A stretch of DNA of 64,000 nt from Darksidea phi (taxonomy: Eukaryota; Ascomycota; Dothideomycetes; Pleosporales; Lentitheciaceae): assembly GCA_030770425.1 (NCBI GenBank), contig JASJFT010000030.1:124001-188000 (forward strand). The letters are read 5' to 3'. Under the pieces are notes generated by a model. It worked only from the letters and a program-made list of their open reading frames with translations. It did not search any database and was not told the DNA's origin. Made by a program: the position numbers and the translations under genes. Positions 39,186 to 51,502 of the stretch are shown here, one piece after another. Positions within the stretch are counted from its first letter, which is position 1. Every line of letters begins with the position of its first letter.

Positions 39186-39626
39186 TCAGCAAATTGCCTG
39201 ACATATGTCGTCCTATAGCTTCTAGCTCTCTGTAAACCCTATTCACGGTCTATAGCAATGTAACGCATCTCGTTTATCGCAAAGGATTTTTCTCTGGCCT
39301 GGGTCTACATTAAACCATCACCTTGAGTCTGTAGGCCAGATATTGATGACCGGTAATAAAGGAAGCGAAAATTAGATGTCCGCCTGGGTTAAGATTTTGG
39401 ACAAAATAAATTAAGGTGAGAGATGCGCAGGCTTCAAGTTTTAGTAACTAATAGGCATAGCATCCTACTATTGGCAATTTTGATCTGTATGCCTATAAGA
39501 ACCCTTTTATAAGACGACTTCTTGAGTCTGATACACTGATGAACAGATATGCGAATTATGAAAGTGCTTCTTCACATTGAAAGTCTCCTTAGATAAGAGC
39601 TGGTCTTAGCTTGAGCGATAGAAGCT
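39186..39626. other. Intergenic region downstream of the DUF7587 gene
   Basis: 3' side of the minus-strand gene at 39627-41373. No gene or repeat recognised. Confidence 0.4.
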
Positions 39627-41373
39627 TTAATCAAAGATCTCTCGTAACATTGTGCGATGTTGTGATAAGAGACAGATCCGTGCGTGGGGAAGTGCGTTGT
39701 AGGAGTTGGCCGCTTCGGTAGCAATCCAGTATCGACGGACTTCGTCTGGCTTGTCTGCCCATTCTGGTCGCTGTTGGGGATTGCCTTCAGTAGGTTAGGC
39801 GCTGCTCGTAGAATCGATTTCAGATAAAAAGTTTTTAAAGTGGCCACTCACTTGTGGGTGTTAGCCTTGAGTATTTGCGATTTTCGAAAGTCAGAAGGAT
39901 GCAGGCTATATCGAATGGCTCGAACTGATTGAAGCAGTTGCGCCCGACTGAGAGTGCAAGCTCGATCTCCCGATCAGTCGTTACTTGCTCCCCTGACCAG
40001 TTCTGGCGTAATTCTAGTACGCGCTTAGTCCATCTATTCCCACCCCCAGCTTCTCCAAATTCGGGATACAGTTGATATAGTCCGGCCTGTATTAAGTGCT
40101 CCAGGGAGACTACACAGGATCGATTTGAATGGTTCACTGTTCCTTGGGAAAGATACTCCCCGTTATAGTAGTCTTCGTTCTCCGGACGAAAGTCGAAAAT
40201 CCATCGCGTTCGAGCGTCCCGCTGTTCAGCAGTTGCATGATATGCCCGGAGCAAAGACAGATCTCGCATAAATTGCCCCAACGGGAAATTTCTGGTGTCG
40301 ACCGTGCAGATCTTGATATCGGACGAGCAGCTTCGACCAGAATGGAGCCTCCAAACCGCGCATTGAATAGCGAAGATGAGGGAGCTTGTCCAGGACATAA
40401 GGTTATCAGCTTCTCCCCACCCAAAACGAGAATTGCTTAGATGCATAAATAACAATTCTGTTGCTCTATCCTTCTCGAGTGCCAGAATATCGGTTCGGCC
40501 GCTTTCCTGTGATTGAGTAAGGCTCGCTATAGAAGCTATTACACTGTCGTCGTTTCTTCCTAAGCTATCCCGATCAAATGTCCGAAACAAGTACCGTGGG
40601 ACAGCATCCAAGTTCAAAAATTCGGTACTGAGACTTGCTGGCGGATAGAACAGTGTTGGTCCCCCAGGTGAATTGTTCAACACGCTGATCCAAAAATCGA
40701 TCCAACTCTGCCTATCCTTTCTGCTGGCCTCGGATCTGAGCTCCATTCGTACTCGAAAAGCTTTGGCATAATCTTCGTCCACGTCAAGGGAATTCTCATG
40801 CTCGTAGTATTCTTCGCTCTCGAAATCGGGGTCATACGGCCATTGCGGACAGGCTTCTTCGAGTCGATTGAAGTAGTCATCGGCGCGGAGAATTCCAGAA
40901 GGGCTAGTGGCTTGCTTATAGCACTCCTCGGCGACCCTCCATAACACGTTCTGATCGCTGGTATTATCGAGAACTTTATGGACAATGTCTTTAATCTGTT
41001 TGTCGAAATGCGAGAAGAGTTTCTGAATAGGAGGCCCTTGAGAAACAATGGCTGCGTTAGGGCTTCCAAGTGACCTAAGACGTTTAATAACAGAGGTCTC
41101 CGTCGCTTTGTTAAGCGCATCGATAGTAGTCTCAAGATTGGAAGTGATGTCCGCAAGCTTTTTGATTCCCTCGCGGAGCGAGCATACCTCCGTGATAGGC
41201 AGGTTACCGGAGGAATTCGCATCGTCGGCTAGGGATTTGACAGATTGTGCTTGTGAGGTAATCGTGTTGGTAGATTGAATAAGGAGTTGGATGGCCTCCC
41301 GAAGAGAGGGAACCAAACCCGCTCTGTCCTCGATGCCGGTCTCCATCGCAGAGTTTAACACCGAAATATTCAA
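39627..41373 (-). CDS. DUF7587 domain protein
   Basis: Two exons on the minus strand, 41373-39852 and 39784-39627, give 559 residues. The intron 39785-39851 (67 nt) has donor GTGAGT and branch CTAAC followed by AAG. Using it replaces the early stop at 39835 with a natural C terminus (PEWADKPDEVRRYWIATEA, ending LREIFD). Residues 20-100 are predicted helical or coiled. Residues about 150-250 are acidic. Residues about 256-435 resemble fungal DUF7587: PRYLFRTFDRDS at the start, then DNLMSWTSSLIFAIQ, then ICTVDTRNFPLGQF. The function of this family is unknown; members are cytoplasmic-type fungal proteins. An alternative start is Met10. The gene appears intact. Confidence 0.8.
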
Positions 41374-44308
41374 AGTTAGCTGTACGATATAAGCAAAGTC
41401 GGAGAGTTCGATCCGGGCCAGATCTCTCGAGCGGGGTTATGTCTGCACGTGACGTGACGTAAAGTGCGGCTTGTGTCACTCACTTGAACGAGTCAGAACT
41501 GGGGTGGCCGGTCATACGTCAGTAACTCTTCACCACATATTATGGATTATATTACTTCCCGTGGGAATGTTTCTTACCACGGTAGCGTGCATGGCTCAGG
41601 CCCCTAGTCAGTATGCTCGAATCCCACATGCCCTCAAAACTCCGTTTGCCGGTGACTTCTGCATGTGCGAGTGAGCCAGTCCCCTCTCTGCTACGATAAC
41701 GCAGCCCTTGTTCTAGGTACATCTGGAGGGAGACCTCGCGCAGTTCCTGGCTGTCTCGATCCATGTTGGCAATTGTGGTGGTGATGGGGACGGGAATGGG
41801 TGAAACGGCCAATAACGGCCACAGACGCTCAAATTCTAAAAATAGTCATCCCGTTCGTAACCACTTGGGGAAGAGGAGAAGCTTCTGGAGAACAGGTTAT
41901 AACTAACCCATTTAAATAGAATATAGAGTATAACTAGCTAATATAGTATCCTATTAGTCTGGTTTATACGAACCTTACAAAAGACTACATCAATAGTTCT
42001 ATATAATATAAAAGAATAATTGTTAGTATAATTAGGAGTATTGACACCCGGGTATGGCTAGACCCTATACTCCGAGAACCGGCGTCATACTCCAATGTCC
42101 GCTTCTCGGGTTCCGAGAACAAGCCTACTTCGAGCTCCCATGCATTCGTTCTGATTTACTACCTTCACAAAGGCTACCCCGAATGCTATGAATACTCCTA
42201 TTTCAGTTCGATCTGTTCATGAAATCCTGTACATCTCAAGGTACAATCGTGTTTCTCTACATTTCGTAAAGAGTTAATATGCACCTCTCAAAACAACTGC
42301 CAACAAGGCCCTCAAATCTTGCGATAGTATGTCTTCTGATGAGGATATGGCTGTCCTAAGGCTTGCTAATAACAAGGTTTCAATTAGATCGGAGGCTCGT
42401 TAGCCGGTTAAATGTGTGGGATCGCTTCGGTACATCGCAAGCCATAAAGTGACAATTACCGAAGAGCGCGACAATGAGCGTTAAAGCCATATGGCAGACA
42501 TATATTAGGACCCGGACACTAGAGTATACCCGACCGCTCACGATCAATTGAAACAAAGCTTTAGTCACGGAAGCCTCCACGTTCAAGCTTTAAACGTTGA
42601 CAACCCCACCAGAATCTTTGTCAACGGTCGTCGAGATATTAGGAGTTGGGACATATACTATTCTCGCCGCCGGGCCTGCTTTAATTAGTATATCAGCTTC
42701 TATTACCCATCACCGCCGCATCCTATAGAAACCAACGATGGTACCTTGTATATTTTGTCGCAAACAAGTTCTCGCCGTATTTCATGCGGGCAATAGCGAC
42801 AGAGGAATAATTCTTTCCATATTGGACCGCGAAATCACGAGGTATCGCAAACAAAGGCTAATCTAGTGATTGGCGTTGGTGGTCCAGTCCCGTTTATCCG
42901 GTCAAATATTTACGTGTTGTCGAGCACCAATATGTCGGATACGTTGCTGGCGAGGAACATTTCCTCAGATTGAAGCGTAGTTTCCATGTGAGAAAATTTC
43001 AAGCGCAGCGTGACAGTGCACATGATGTATAGACACCACTATATCATGGACACAATCCTCGCGGTTAAGAAGCCATTAGAACCAGAAGAACGACTGATTA
43101 ACTTTCCGTGGTATGCTAAAGAATCGGGGGAAACATTACAAGATGTACTGGTGGGTGGGATCGATAGCCCGAGGCAACACAATTTGGTGCCCCCCGGACG
43201 CATGTGCGATGAAATTTGGAACGCGTAAATTGAACCTGAGATCTGCAGCCCGTTTATCTGAATAATTACCGAGTTCTGTGCGCCACAAGCTGCTTTTGAG
43301 CATAGCAAGATGCTACTTGCGCGTGACGCCCTCTCACTCTTTCAGTGTCATGCAAGCAGCTCATCATACTTTAAGGGTTGACGAATATGGAGGTGGCAAA
43401 ATTACGTTGCAAGAGTGAGGAAACGTATTCAGGCATTCATCACTGCAACGGGCGCAGAGTATCTGGTGGGGCAAATTCTATCAGGCCCATATGGCAGTAG
43501 CATTCCTCGGGCCTTCAGTAATGGTGTTTCTGTAGAATTGACAGGATTCTGTCATGGTGCAATGCGAGACCCGCTCCTAAGGATATCATCAAATCGACTA
43601 GAGGAGTATGAGTCGTGGACCTTGACTCAGGTAATGTTGGGGATCAATATATAGTCATGATCTTTCATGAGCGATGTCGGTTGACACCGCCAGAACTTAT
43701 TCTTCTTCCAGTGCGGACTTCTCCGTGACAGCGTTCTCCGCCAGCATTTGAGACTCTCGATGCCACGCGTGACGCTGACAGTCTCCGTGAGTTTGGCTAT
43801 CTTAATCAGTCAAAAGGTGCTTATTTATGCATTTGGCGAAATGGGTAGCTTTTCGGCCAGTTACATTGAGGAAAGCAAGCAGTTTCCACCTGCTGTTAGG
43901 TGACTTCATGCGCAAAGAGGCAGCCACTTCTCAAGAGATGAGAAGGCTGGGATTTGCGCAAGCTCTCATTAACTACCGCAACCTCATCAATTTATTTTTC
44001 ATCCCTGCTCCATCACCTTTTTCCTAGATATTCTGGCCCATGGCTCATTTCGCCGACTCGCCGGGTTCCTGCAGAAGCTCGAGGGGTATAACGGTCGGGT
44101 CAGGTCAGTGGCCTTGACGCCTGTCAAAATCGGGTGGCTTAAGGTAGGCGACTACGCGGCTGGGTGGATAATAAACGTAGTTAGACGGCGCCGCTGACCT
44201 ACATGCAGTCATGGATGGAGAAGAAAATACCGCTAACTAATCCTCTATCTAGCAGCACCTTCTGAAGTTTTCATGTTCCTGTCCCTGCAAGAGCTTAGCT
44301 AAAGAAGA
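41374..44308. other. Long region without a supportable gene
   Basis: Only short open frames occur (for example 41552-41812 minus, 43010-43228 plus, 43415-43654 plus, 43827-44027 plus), none with a recognisable motif. 41890-42040 is A/T-rich and may be a small decayed repeat. The stretch 42730-43230 has partial coding-like character in shifting frames and may be a decayed gene, but I cannot assign it. Confidence 0.35.
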
Positions 44309-44860
44309 TTAGCAGCCTACATGTCTATTGTGCAATAGAGCGTCAGTCATGGTCGACGGCGTCATAATCGGGACAAAAGCCTGTAGTTCGCTTGGCTGGC
44401 TGTTCGTGTGGTATCTGGTGTACGAGGGTGATCCACTGGGAATTGTTTGCATCTTAAATAGCTGTATTTCCAACCTGTCCGCTAGCGCTTTCGTTTCTGC
44501 CCTGAGCACCTCTACTTCTTGAGTAAGCCCCCCTTGTTAGGGTTTAGATCTGGCTTGTATGCTTCCTTATCAAGTTCTCCGGCATTTTATTACGCTTCGT
44601 CGCGTTCCTATTCGGTCTTTTCCTACCACATTACTACTAGCTTCGTAAGCTATGTGGATTTCTCCCCCTCTTGCTGTTTCGTCTCTTCGATCTATTTAAT
44701 GTATCAGAACGAAGCGCTGATCTCCTGCATGATTTTGTCTAGATCTGGGGTTTCATCTTGTACCGGTTGTGTTTGAGACTGGAAGGGCTCTAGCGTATGT
44801 ATTTTTGATTGGCCTGTGACCCTTCGTTGTGCTGTCGTCTTCTGTGATATTCGGGGAAGG
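44309..44860 (-). pseudogene. Decayed gag-like / coiled-coil coding remnant
   Basis: On the minus strand a charged, helical protein can be followed across stops and one frameshift: EPFQSQTQPVQDETPDL, then DKIMQEISASF-stop-YIK-stop-IEETKQQ, then after the shift EVEVLRAETKALADRLEIQ. Most stops fall where Gln or Arg would fit (CAA/CAG to TAA/TAG, CGA to TGA), as expected from C-to-T change. The style resembles ORF1/gag proteins of fungal retroelements, but I see no zinc knuckle and no polymerase next to it. It lies directly left of the copia insertion at 44935. Confidence 0.5.
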
Positions 44861-44934
44861 TTCGAAGGTGGTCGACCTATCTGGTCCTTTCGCCCCTAAG
44901 AACAAGTTCAGCACAGAAGGGAGGTATGAATAGT

Positions 44935-45095
44935 TGTCACAGTGAGGAATCAGGGTGAATTACTGTGAGGGAAAGAAGTGAGAACTACGGTTGATTGTGA
45001 AAGCTCTGTATGAGAGCAGTTTATATAGAACAGAATGAGGTACAGCAGCCAGGAGCAGTCATGTAATCTGGCCTAGTGTATGAGCTAGCCTGATA
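44935..45095 (-). repeat. 3' LTR of copia family 3, not RIPed
   Basis: 161 bp, plus-strand TGTCACAGTGAGG to GCTAGCCTGATA. On the element strand it starts TATCAGG and ends TGTGACA. Retains nearly all CA/TG. Confidence 0.93.
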
Positions 45096-45108
45096 CACCC
45101 TCCTACCC
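45096..45108 (-). other. Polypurine tract of copia family 3
   Basis: The plus strand reads CACCCTCCTACCC, i.e. GGGTAGGAGGGTG on the element strand, directly before the 3' LTR. It primes plus-strand DNA synthesis in this element class. Confidence 0.7.
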
Positions 45109-48100
45109 TAAAAGGATAGTAAAAGGGTGTAAAATATTAAGAAGTAATAAAAGAATAGGTAAAAAGAGTATAAGTAATTAGGAGGGGATTCGTTTAACAC
45201 TCCTCTACCCCCCTAGTTCTAGTGAATTAGGAGTAATAATTAAAAAGAAAGTAAAAAGATAGTTACTCTATATAGGAATTAAATCTAAATAAAAAATAAG
45301 GACTAGCTTATAGCTACTACTATATATAGTTTAGAGGAGTAACTCTAAATATAGCTTCCTTATAAAGGTTTTTCTAAATATATAAAATACCCGTAGGTAT
45401 TTAAAATTAGATAAAAGGTATAAGATACCTATAGATATTAGTATAGGAATCGAACCTACTATATTATTCTTATTTTTATAAGATTTAATAGTTAAAAGAA
45501 ATAGATATACTACTTAAAGGAGTTTTAAAGGGAGTATATTAGAGTATATAGGCCTCTTAAGAAGGTAAATAAATAAGTAAATAGAATAGAATAGGTATAT
45601 AAATAGAATAAAATAAGGTACTTAAAAAAAGTAGTAGTAAATAGCCGCTTAGGATTAAAGCCCGCCTTAATACTAGACTAGATTAAAGTAGAGTAGTTAG
45701 TTAGGATAGAAGTCTATCTTAGTAATAGACTAGATAGAAGCTATCCTACTTAAGGCTACTTAGGATTAATACTAGCTAGTTAATTAGTCTTATATTAATT
45801 AAAATAGAAGCTTAACTTTTTAGAGATATCTTTTAGTCTAAGTTAATAAGTAAAAGCTTTATACTTCTACCTTAAAAGTATCTTAGTTAGCCCGTTAGTT
45901 AGTATTTTAGCTATAGGGATCTATTTAATAATTATCTCTTTCTACTCTACTAATTATCGAAGCTATAGCTAATAAATATTAACGTATTTAAGCTTAGATT
46001 AAAGCTTTTTAGTAACTTTAGTAACTATTCTAACTATTTATATATTATTATAATAGATAATTAGTTTAATATTAGTTTTAAAGCTTAGTTATTTAAATAG
46101 ATTATTCTACTAGATTATATTAAATACTATTTATAAAAATAAGTATAGTTTAGCTTTAATAATTAATTTAGAAACTATTTGTTACTTTATTACCTTCTAA
46201 TTAATAGGTATACTAAATAGCTTAAAGAGAAATCTATCTAAGCTTATTCTTATAATAAGATTATTAATAAATAATATATCTAATATACTATAGAATATAG
46301 ATTTAATATATAATTCTTATTCTTTACTTATAGAGAAAGTTTAATAAGTAGATATATAAACTAAAGTTTTTATTATTAGATATTAAGTTTCTATAATAAA
46401 TTTTTAAGTATAATAGGTAGTATTAATATACTAAGGACTAGCCCTTATTAGATATATAAAGAGAGTTAAGTAAGTTTTTAAGATATTAGTTCTTATAATT
46501 ACTATAATATAGGCTATTAATCTAACTAGCTATTAATATATTTTAATAACTAATTCTTCTACTAGCCCGATAAAAGGTTTAAGGTAGATTTTAGTTATTA
46601 GTATTTAAGAGAAGCTATTTAAACCTTTAAGATTAAACTTTATAGTAACTTTATTAATAAATAAGTTTTAAATAAATTATATATAGTCTTATTTTATATC
46701 TCGTAGTATATATATACTAAGGAACTAATTAAGTTAACCTATTAAATAAAGCTTATAGTATTTTAATAATCTTTTCTTAAACTTCTTATAAATAGTCTTA
46801 TTTCTTAAATAAACTAAGATTATAATATTATCTATATAGAAGAAGATAATAAGACTTTTATTATTATATAGGTATAGTATATTTAATATTCTTCTTAGTT
46901 CTAACTAAGTAAGGGTTATAAATAGATCTTAATATTAAAGTAATAGTACTTCCTTTAGCCTATATAGTACTTAATATAGTAGTAATAATAATCTATACTA
47001 CTTCGAAAATCCTTTAGAAGTATTATAGTATAGCTATTAAGAAATTTTAGTATTTAGAAAAATATTTATAATATTATATTAATATATAAGTAGTTTAAAT
47101 TAAGTAGCTAGAGCTATTAAAGTTCTAAAGATTTTAGTAGCTAATATAATAGTATATATATTACTTTATTAAGTTTATAAATCTTCTTATATAACTAGTC
47201 TTACTTTAATCTTATTAAAGAAATTATTTTTATTAAACTTATAAATATATATTTATATAAGAGATAGGACCTTTATATTTACTATATATAATATTACTTC
47301 TATAAGTTTAAAATACTTCTTTTTTTAGTAGTTATCTATTTTCTTCTATATTATTTCTCGAAACTAGTTACTATATAGATAATTTTAAAGATTCTTATAA
47401 TATTTTAAAGGATTAGATATAATACTTTAATATAGGCGTATTTTTAATAGAGTAGTAATAAGTTTATTTAAGATACTTAAGTCTATAGTAATAGTAAAGA
47501 CTTTATAGTAGGTAAAAAGAGCTAAATTTACTTCTTTTCTATCTCTTCCTCTTCCTCTTATCCTTATAGTATTATATATTAATAGTATTAAATATTATCT
47601 TTATTCTAATAAGATATTTATTATATTAATATTAGGGTTACGCGCTTATAGAGTATTATTATTAAATTAATTTAGTAGATAATTAGGAATCTTATATATA
47701 TATTAAGCTTAAGATTTAGCTTTTAGAGTAGAACGAGTAATAAGAGCTATTATAGGTAGTAGACGTATTAAACTACCTTAAACTAAGGGTTTAGATATTA
47801 AAAGAACGCCTCTAGTATTCTCTTTCTCTTCTTCCTCTTAATTAAATAAGCTCTCTTCTTTTATAAATAAGAATCTTATTTCTATATCCTTAAAGAGTAT
47901 CTACTCTTTAATATATCTATTAAGCTATTTTATAGTATATAAATCCTTAAGCTCTATAGTAAACTAAGACTATTCTAGATCTAGAATCTTAATTTCTTCT
48001 TTTAAAATCCTTTCTATATATAGTTTATTAAGAATATCCTTCTTATAGTTAAATTTCTATTTAAATATTATATCTTATATTCTAATAACTCTATTAAGCT

Positions 48101-50732
48101 TAGATATCTATATATAAAAGATATTAAATAAATTATACCTAATAAGATATCTAATATAAACCCTTAGTTCTATCTTATTAGCTAATTTTAGATTACGCCG
48201 ATAGATATAGACTTAGTAGCTAATAGGGTTATAGTAAGCTACTAATAGTTTAGTATTAAAGACTATCTCGTAAGATATCTTCTATTATAACGATTAAATA
48301 GATATAGTATTAAGAAGCTAGATAGCTATAAGAGCTAGTTTATTTATATATTCCTTAGGTAGTTCTAAAGCTATTTATAGTACTCGTACTTATTATATAA
48401 TTATATATTCTACTATTTCTTATAGTCCTTTTAGCTTATTAGTATTCTTAGCTATTATTTTACTCTTAATTTTTAGTTAATATAGAATCTCTATAAAATC
48501 TCTTCTAAAGTCTTTCTTATTATTTAATTAGATTATAATAATAGTATACTTATAGTCTAGCTAATATTAAATCTTCTCTATAAGATTAAATATAGCTAGA
48601 ATAAGGATATTCTAAAGCTTATTAAATAGATATAAAAGTTTATATTATTTTAAGTATTAATTTACTACGTAAAGGCTATATTTATCTCTATTATAGTAAA
48701 ACTTTTTATAGAGTATTAAGTATATAAGATTAACGATAATTTATTAAAAAGAATATATAGTTAATATCTCTAGTATCTATCTTAAAATCTATTAATTTAT
48801 CTTTATAAGAATATAATTCTTATACTTCTTTTAAGTAGAAGGTAGTTATTCTTTTTAAAATTTAAAACTTCTTATTAATTCTTTTAAGTATATAATTATA
48901 TTAGATAAAGAATATACTTATATATAATAAGTCTAAGTAGTTATAACTTTAAGATTAGACTTAGAGTCTCTTAATAGACGTAATACTTAATAAAAGACTA
49001 TTATAGTTATTAATATATTAGTATTTAAATAAGCTAATAGATTAGTATTAATAAGCTAGTATTCTAATTAATATTATAAGATAGTAATTATATTATTTAA
49101 TAGATAATAGTATAAAAGATCCTATCCTAAGTTAAAGTATATTAATCTCTTCTTAAGTTTTATAAGACTAAGAATATTAATAAAGAAATTCTTAACTAAA
49201 GTAATCTCTATAAGTAGGACTTCTTTAATACTATAAGTTCTCTTAATAAGTACTTTAATTATTTTCTACTTTATAATCTAAATAGCTTAAGCTTTAGTAT
49301 ATAAAATCTTATTAGGATTCCTATATTAGATATAAGTCTACTTCTATAAGTTCTACGTATTATAGATATATAAATTTAATTCTAGATCTATTATCTAGTA
49401 GTCGACCTATAATAGAGTTACTATTATACTAAAGGTACTATAAGTAATAGTATTACTATAATATTAGCTACTATTAGATCTACCTCTTATACTATTATTA
49501 AAAGGTATACTAGAATAGATATTATAGATTATAATTATCTAAGTTACTAACTTTATATAAACTAATTTACTCTTAGTTTAAGTAATTACTCTATCTATTT
49601 AACTTACTATAGTTAGATTACCTCTTACTTTAGTAAACTTTATCTTAATATTAGACTTAGGTTTCTATAAAGTTAGACGTAAGAATAGTATAATATAATA
49701 ATACTTTATATACTAGTATTATTTATTATATAGATACTTAATTAGATATTTCTAATTAGAACTAGAACTAGTTTTCTTTAATTTCTTCTCCTAGTTTTCC
49801 TAGTTTTCTATTAACTATATTACTTATACTATATCTATTATTTCGACTATTCTTAGTATTATAATAAAGATTCTTAAGGACGTATCCTTTATATTAATAA
49901 TTTAAAGAAATTATCTTAGACTTATTATATATTTTATAATTATTTTTAGTTTTAAATCTTCTATATTATAATTAACTATCTTAAGATATATATAGAGTTC
50001 TATAGTAGCCTAGATCTTATAATATCTACTAGCTACTACTAGAAACTCTTTTTATACTTAACTACTACTTATTTCTAATATTAATAGAAGGGTTATTATT
50101 TCTATATTATATACCTACTTATTAAGCTAGGTTTTTAGATTTTAGATATATTAATTAAGTATCTTTAGTATATTATATTTATAGTATATTTCCTATCTTT
50201 AGATAAAAGTAAAGAGAGTAATATAATCCTTTAATTTCCTTATATAAGTATATACCGTTTAGTCCTCCTATATTAATAAGATCTAGGCTAGTAAAGTAGT
50301 TAAGACTATATTAATATATATCTCTTTTAGAATTTTATCTTTTTATATCTATTTTTTATATTTATATTTCTATATTTTAAACTATATTATATAGTTCTTA
50401 TTAGTATCTAGCTACTCTAGAATTTCTAGTTCTTCTAGTATAGGTTCTAGGATATTAGTATTTAGGTTATAGTATTACTAGATATTATATACTACTACCT
50501 TATCTTTATATTAAAATAGCTAGAGATACTAGTACTCTAGTTTACTAAGAATAATAGTCGTTTTTAAAGACCTCTAGACGTCTAGTATAGCTATTATTAT
50601 ATTATATAGTTAAGGCGATAGTAATAATAAGGTTAATAATTAAATTATATAGGTTATTAAAAGTAGTAGCTTTCTAAACTAAATAAACTATAGTATTATT
50701 AAGAATCTATTATAGGGATAACGGGTACTCCA
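45109..50732 (-). pseudogene. RIPed gag-pol of copia family 3
   Basis: The minus-strand frame through the RT active site reads FFYIDNIIILV at 46812-46844 (YVDD reduced to YIDN), followed by KTIYKKFKKRLL, a typical copia RT context. Gag should lie toward 50700. CA/TG are scarce from about 45230 onward, with partial retention in 45100-45230. A sequence GGTTCGATTCC (minus strand, 45446-45456), a perfect Pol III B box, lies near the 3' end. Confidence 0.85.
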
Positions 50733-50742
50733 GGCTTATAAC
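50733..50742 (-). other. Primer-binding site of copia family 3
   Basis: The plus strand reads GGCTTATAAC, i.e. GTTATAAGCC on the element strand, directly inside the 5' LTR. It is the same RIPed initiator tRNA-Met anticodon-arm complement as in family 2. Confidence 0.75.
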
Positions 50743-50903
50743 TATTATAGTAAGGAATTAGGGTAAATTACTATAAGAGAAAGAAGTAAGAACTACGGTT
50801 GATTGTAAAAGCTCTATATAAGAGCAGTTTATATAGAACAGAATAAGGTACAGCAGCTAGGAGCAGTCATGTGATCTGGCCTGGTGTATGAGCTAGCCTG
50901 ATA
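50743..50903 (-). repeat. 5' LTR of copia family 3, half RIPed
   Basis: 161 bp. Compared with the left LTR it carries about 17 G-to-A or C-to-T changes, almost all in its first 120 bases. The outer end is unchanged. Confidence 0.93.
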
Positions 50904-50908
50904 ATAGT

Positions 50909-51502
50909 TTAAAGGCTTGCTAAGCTCTCTATGGATGCCATACTAGAAAGTGGTTTTGGCCTGTGCGATGTCACCCGTTACAGGATTGATATTGATAAGA
51001 TACTTGTAACCAGAGGGGTAGATGCAGTTATAATATTACATTGGAATGGAAAGTTTAGAGTCTATATGGGTAGGAAGTAAAACGTTTAGGATAGTTGTTA
51101 TAAGAGATACACTTGTGCATAGAGAAGGGAGAGGATTGTTCGTCTCAATAGGTATTAAACCAAGGTAGAGTTGTGTACAGGATAATAAGCGAATTGGATA
51201 AGATCCTTCTACTTGAGGCTAGTCGACCTAGGATGAGATATCTGGTATGAGTGGCATTTAGTGAAATGGACGAGTGTTGAGAAATCCATTGTTTAATTAC
51301 ACGAAATAATAGTCAGTATTTGCCGTCTCAGCTCCCACCGAACTCGATACGACTCACCGTTCTCGGGTAAGACTCATGGCGATGCCGTCCCCAACTATTT
51401 ACCAACCGCGCAAACCACCGCAGCCGCCCTCCAGGCTGCTGGACGCTGGGTGGATCTAAAAGTCCTTCTAGCAGCCAGCAAAAACACTTATGACGAAATC
51501 CT
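50909..51502. other. Intergenic region
   Basis: Ordinary composition with an A/T-rich middle (51000-51200). A minus-strand frame at 51328-51519 is probably chance sequence. Nothing recognised. Confidence 0.4.

Larger units (their letters stand above)
44935..50903 (-). mobile_element. Copia family 3, complete element
   Basis: 5969 bp, minus orientation, with two 161-bp LTRs (44935-45095 and 50743-50903) and a perfect 5-bp target duplication ATAGT (44930-44934 and 50904-50908). The internal region is heavily RIPed while the flanks and the left LTR are not. The purine tract and primer-binding site lie where a minus-strand element needs them. Confidence 0.95.

Noticed and set aside
43010..44027. 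Several short open frames on both strands
   Set aside because: Overlapping frames without recognisable motifs. Perhaps a decayed gene, but not assignable.
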